6,987 nucleotides of DNA, from contig DAISNS010000096.1 in assembly GCA_036830905.1 (NCBI GenBank), positions 1 through 6,987 of the forward strand, written 5' to 3'. A program made the translations under genes and the position numbers. Positions 5,749 through 6,987 of the stretch are shown here, one piece after another. Origin of the DNA: Thermocaproicibacter sp002397355. Lineage in GTDB: Bacteria > Bacillota > Clostridia > Oscillospirales > Acutalibacteraceae. The notes below the pieces were generated by a model, which made no database searches, was not told where the DNA came from, and worked only from the letters and a program-made list of their open reading frames with translations. The stretch's first letter is position 1, and every line of letters starts with the position of its first letter.

Positions 5749-6987
5749 TCACTTCACTCCTCCCGTGATCATCTTCAAAATCTCATCGTCCAGATAAAAT
5801 CTTGCGCTCGTGTAGGTGCGCAGCTTGTTCGACGAGGTTATGACGGGCATTTTCTTCGAGAGGGGATTATTCATATACATCAGCGGGCAGATGTAGCTGA
5901 GAACGATCCCCGTCGCTTTCAGCCTTGCGGCATATTCGGTCTTCTCGAATTCGCGGATCACGGCGGGGGCGGAGGTGAACACGGTAGGGATCGTCACCCG
6001 GCTGTTTCCCGCCGCTTTCAGGCCTTCCTCCACACGCACCGTCCAGTCTTCGAGCTGCTGCAGCGTCATATGCGGGCAGCCCATAAAGCAGAGTTTCGGC
6101 CTGGCGTCAAGGTCCTTCCAGATACAGGGGTAACTCTTTTTCACCCTTTCAAGCTCCGCGTCGTCGATCACATAGACGGGCGCGCCCTCGCGGATCAGCT
6201 TTTCGCCGTAATCGACGGCTTCCGGCGTCAGATGCTCGATATGATAGAGGCCGACGGAGCCGTTCGACGCGGTCGCGGCGCCGAAATCCTTGAGATAAGC
6301 GCAGGCTTCGCCGTTCAGCTCCGTGCCGATCCACCGGTCCAGCCCCTTGATATAAGGCACTTTCTCAAGCGCCTTCATGCCGACGGCCGAGCCGAGAAGC
6401 TGCGCTTCCGGCTTCTTTTTCGTACGGATCTCCACAACCCAATCCGCTTTGCGCCCCTCGTCGGTCAGGAGCCCGAATTCCGGGACGAATCCGGCAAGGG
6501 AGCCCATCAGCTCGATGATGCCGGAATTGCGGTTGCATCTTGCGCCGAGCACGCTGTTTGCGTAAACGACGGCGGAAGACTCCGCCCAGGAGAGGATATC
6601 CCCGCGTTTCGGGATATTGCCGACTTCCGGCAGATAGCAGGCGCATGTGTACGCGTCGTCGTTCATGATCCCGAGCCTGCGCAGCTGTTCCTCGTAGGGC
6701 TTCTGCCGGCTGTACATAAACCGGAACACAAGGTCCTGCAGGAAGGAAGACGGCACGTTTTTATCAAGAGGTCTCGGGTCCGCGGAGAATTTCTGCCTGC
6801 TGACCGCGCGGTCCGAAAGAAGTTTGTCGTACAGCTGATAAACCGGCTCGAGGACGCCTATGCCGAAGCTGATGACCGTGTGCCCATACTCGCCTGTGAT
6901 CGGAACCATTTTCTCGGCGTGAAAAGTTTCGCCGTACATGATGAGCGTCCTCATGACCTTCGCCATGGTTTCGCCTTTTTCGCCGTC
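5749..6987 (-). CDS. Aconitase X large (catalytic) subunit, DUF521 family, 5' end beyond the window
   Basis: The catalytic subunit of aconitase X, an Fe-S dehydratase family. Characterised members act on cis-3-hydroxy-L-proline (bacteria) or mevalonate 5-phosphate (archaea). The visible part is 412 residues. Numbering from the ATG at 6966, YGETFHAEKMVPI is at 11-23, YANSVLGARCNRNSG at 135-149, FVPEFGLLTDEGRKADW at 160-176, SNGSVGLYHIEHLTPEA at 234-250, FMGCPHMTLQQL at 294-305 and LSYICPLMYMNNP at 356-368. Cysteines 144, 297 and 360 are the best candidates for cluster ligands. The ATG at 6966 is probably not the start: the frame stays open to the edge and the added residues DGEKGET match the conserved family N-terminus just before this point, so ten or more residues are likely missing. 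It is the first visible gene of the operon with the small subunit and ene-reductase. The segment 40-110 has few family landmarks I recognise, and the substrate is not assignable. Confidence 0.92.
   Translation of the reverse strand, partial: DGEKGETMAKVMRTLIMYGETFHAEKMVPITGEYGHTVISFGIGVLEPVYQLYDKLLSDRAVSRQKFSADPRPLDKNVPSSFLQDLVFRFMYSRQKPYEEQLRRLGIMNDDAYTCACYLPEVGNIPKRGDILSWAESSAVVYANSVLGARCNRNSGIIELMGSLAGFVPEFGLLTDEGRKADWVVEIRTKKKPEAQLLGSAVGMKALEKVPYIKGLDRWIGTELNGEACAYLKDFGAATASNGSVGLYHIEHLTPEAVDYGEKLIREGAPVYVIDDAELERVKKSYPCIWKDLDARPKLCFMGCPHMTLQQLEDWTVRVEEGLKAAGNSRVTIPTVFTSAPAVIREFEKTEYAARLKATGIVLSYICPLMYMNNPLSKKMPVITSSNKLRTYTSARFYLDDEILKMITGGVK
5757..5763 (-). promoter_or_regulatory. Shine-Dalgarno site for the aconitase X small subunit, inside the large-subunit gene
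   Basis: GGAGGAG on the - strand lies 9 bases before the ATG at 5747. It forms part of the last codons (Gly-Gly-Val-Lys-stop) of the large subunit, so a ribosome ending there could restart at once. This fits equal production of the two subunits. Confidence 0.8.

Noticed and set aside
1..6987. CRISPR array, tandem repeats, insertion sequence or transposase
   Set aside because: No regularly spaced repeats, terminal inverted repeats or transposase-like protein were seen on either strand.

Overview
The window reads as a piece of bacterial chromosome, most likely from a GC-rich anaerobic Firmicute (Clostridia-like). That guess rests on four things: AG-rich Shine-Dalgarno sites ahead of nearly every gene, a tRNA gene with CCA encoded, a Tex protein, and a 2-enoate-reductase-type iron-sulfur flavoenzyme beside an aconitase X pair. 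No rRNA or phylogenetic marker is present to confirm it.

Layout from left to right: the 3' part of a tRNA-Ala(GGC) gene on the + strand (1-51); a strong hairpin with a TTCG loop that can serve as terminator for both strands (56-88); about 300 bases with no convincing gene but several short inverted repeats (89-384). All protein genes that follow are on the - strand. They are a small flavodoxin-like protein (385-828), the RNA-binding protein Tex (980-3133), a 684-residue FMN/FAD/4Fe-4S ene-reductase (3232-5286), the small swivel subunit of aconitase X (5283-5747) and the large catalytic subunit of aconitase X (5749 to beyond the right edge).

In the direction of transcription the last three form a tight operon. 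The large and small AcnX subunits are one base apart, and the small subunit and the reductase share an ATGA overlap. Each downstream Shine-Dalgarno site lies inside the final codons of the gene before it. AcnX enzymes dehydrate hydroxy acids, and 2-enoate reductases saturate the C=C bond of an unsaturated acid. The operon therefore looks like a dehydrate-then-reduce module (hydroxy acid to enoate to saturated acid). The substrate cannot be read from sequence. Both AcnX subunits and the Fe-S loop of the reductase depart from the family patterns I know, so this may be a subfamily with an unassigned substrate.

Tex and the flavodoxin lie downstream on the same strand with gaps of 98 and 151 bases. 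They may be read through from the operon or have their own promoters; no clear promoter is visible. Tex is a housekeeping gene and probably unrelated to the pathway. The flavodoxin could be a redox partner, but nothing in the sequence proves it.
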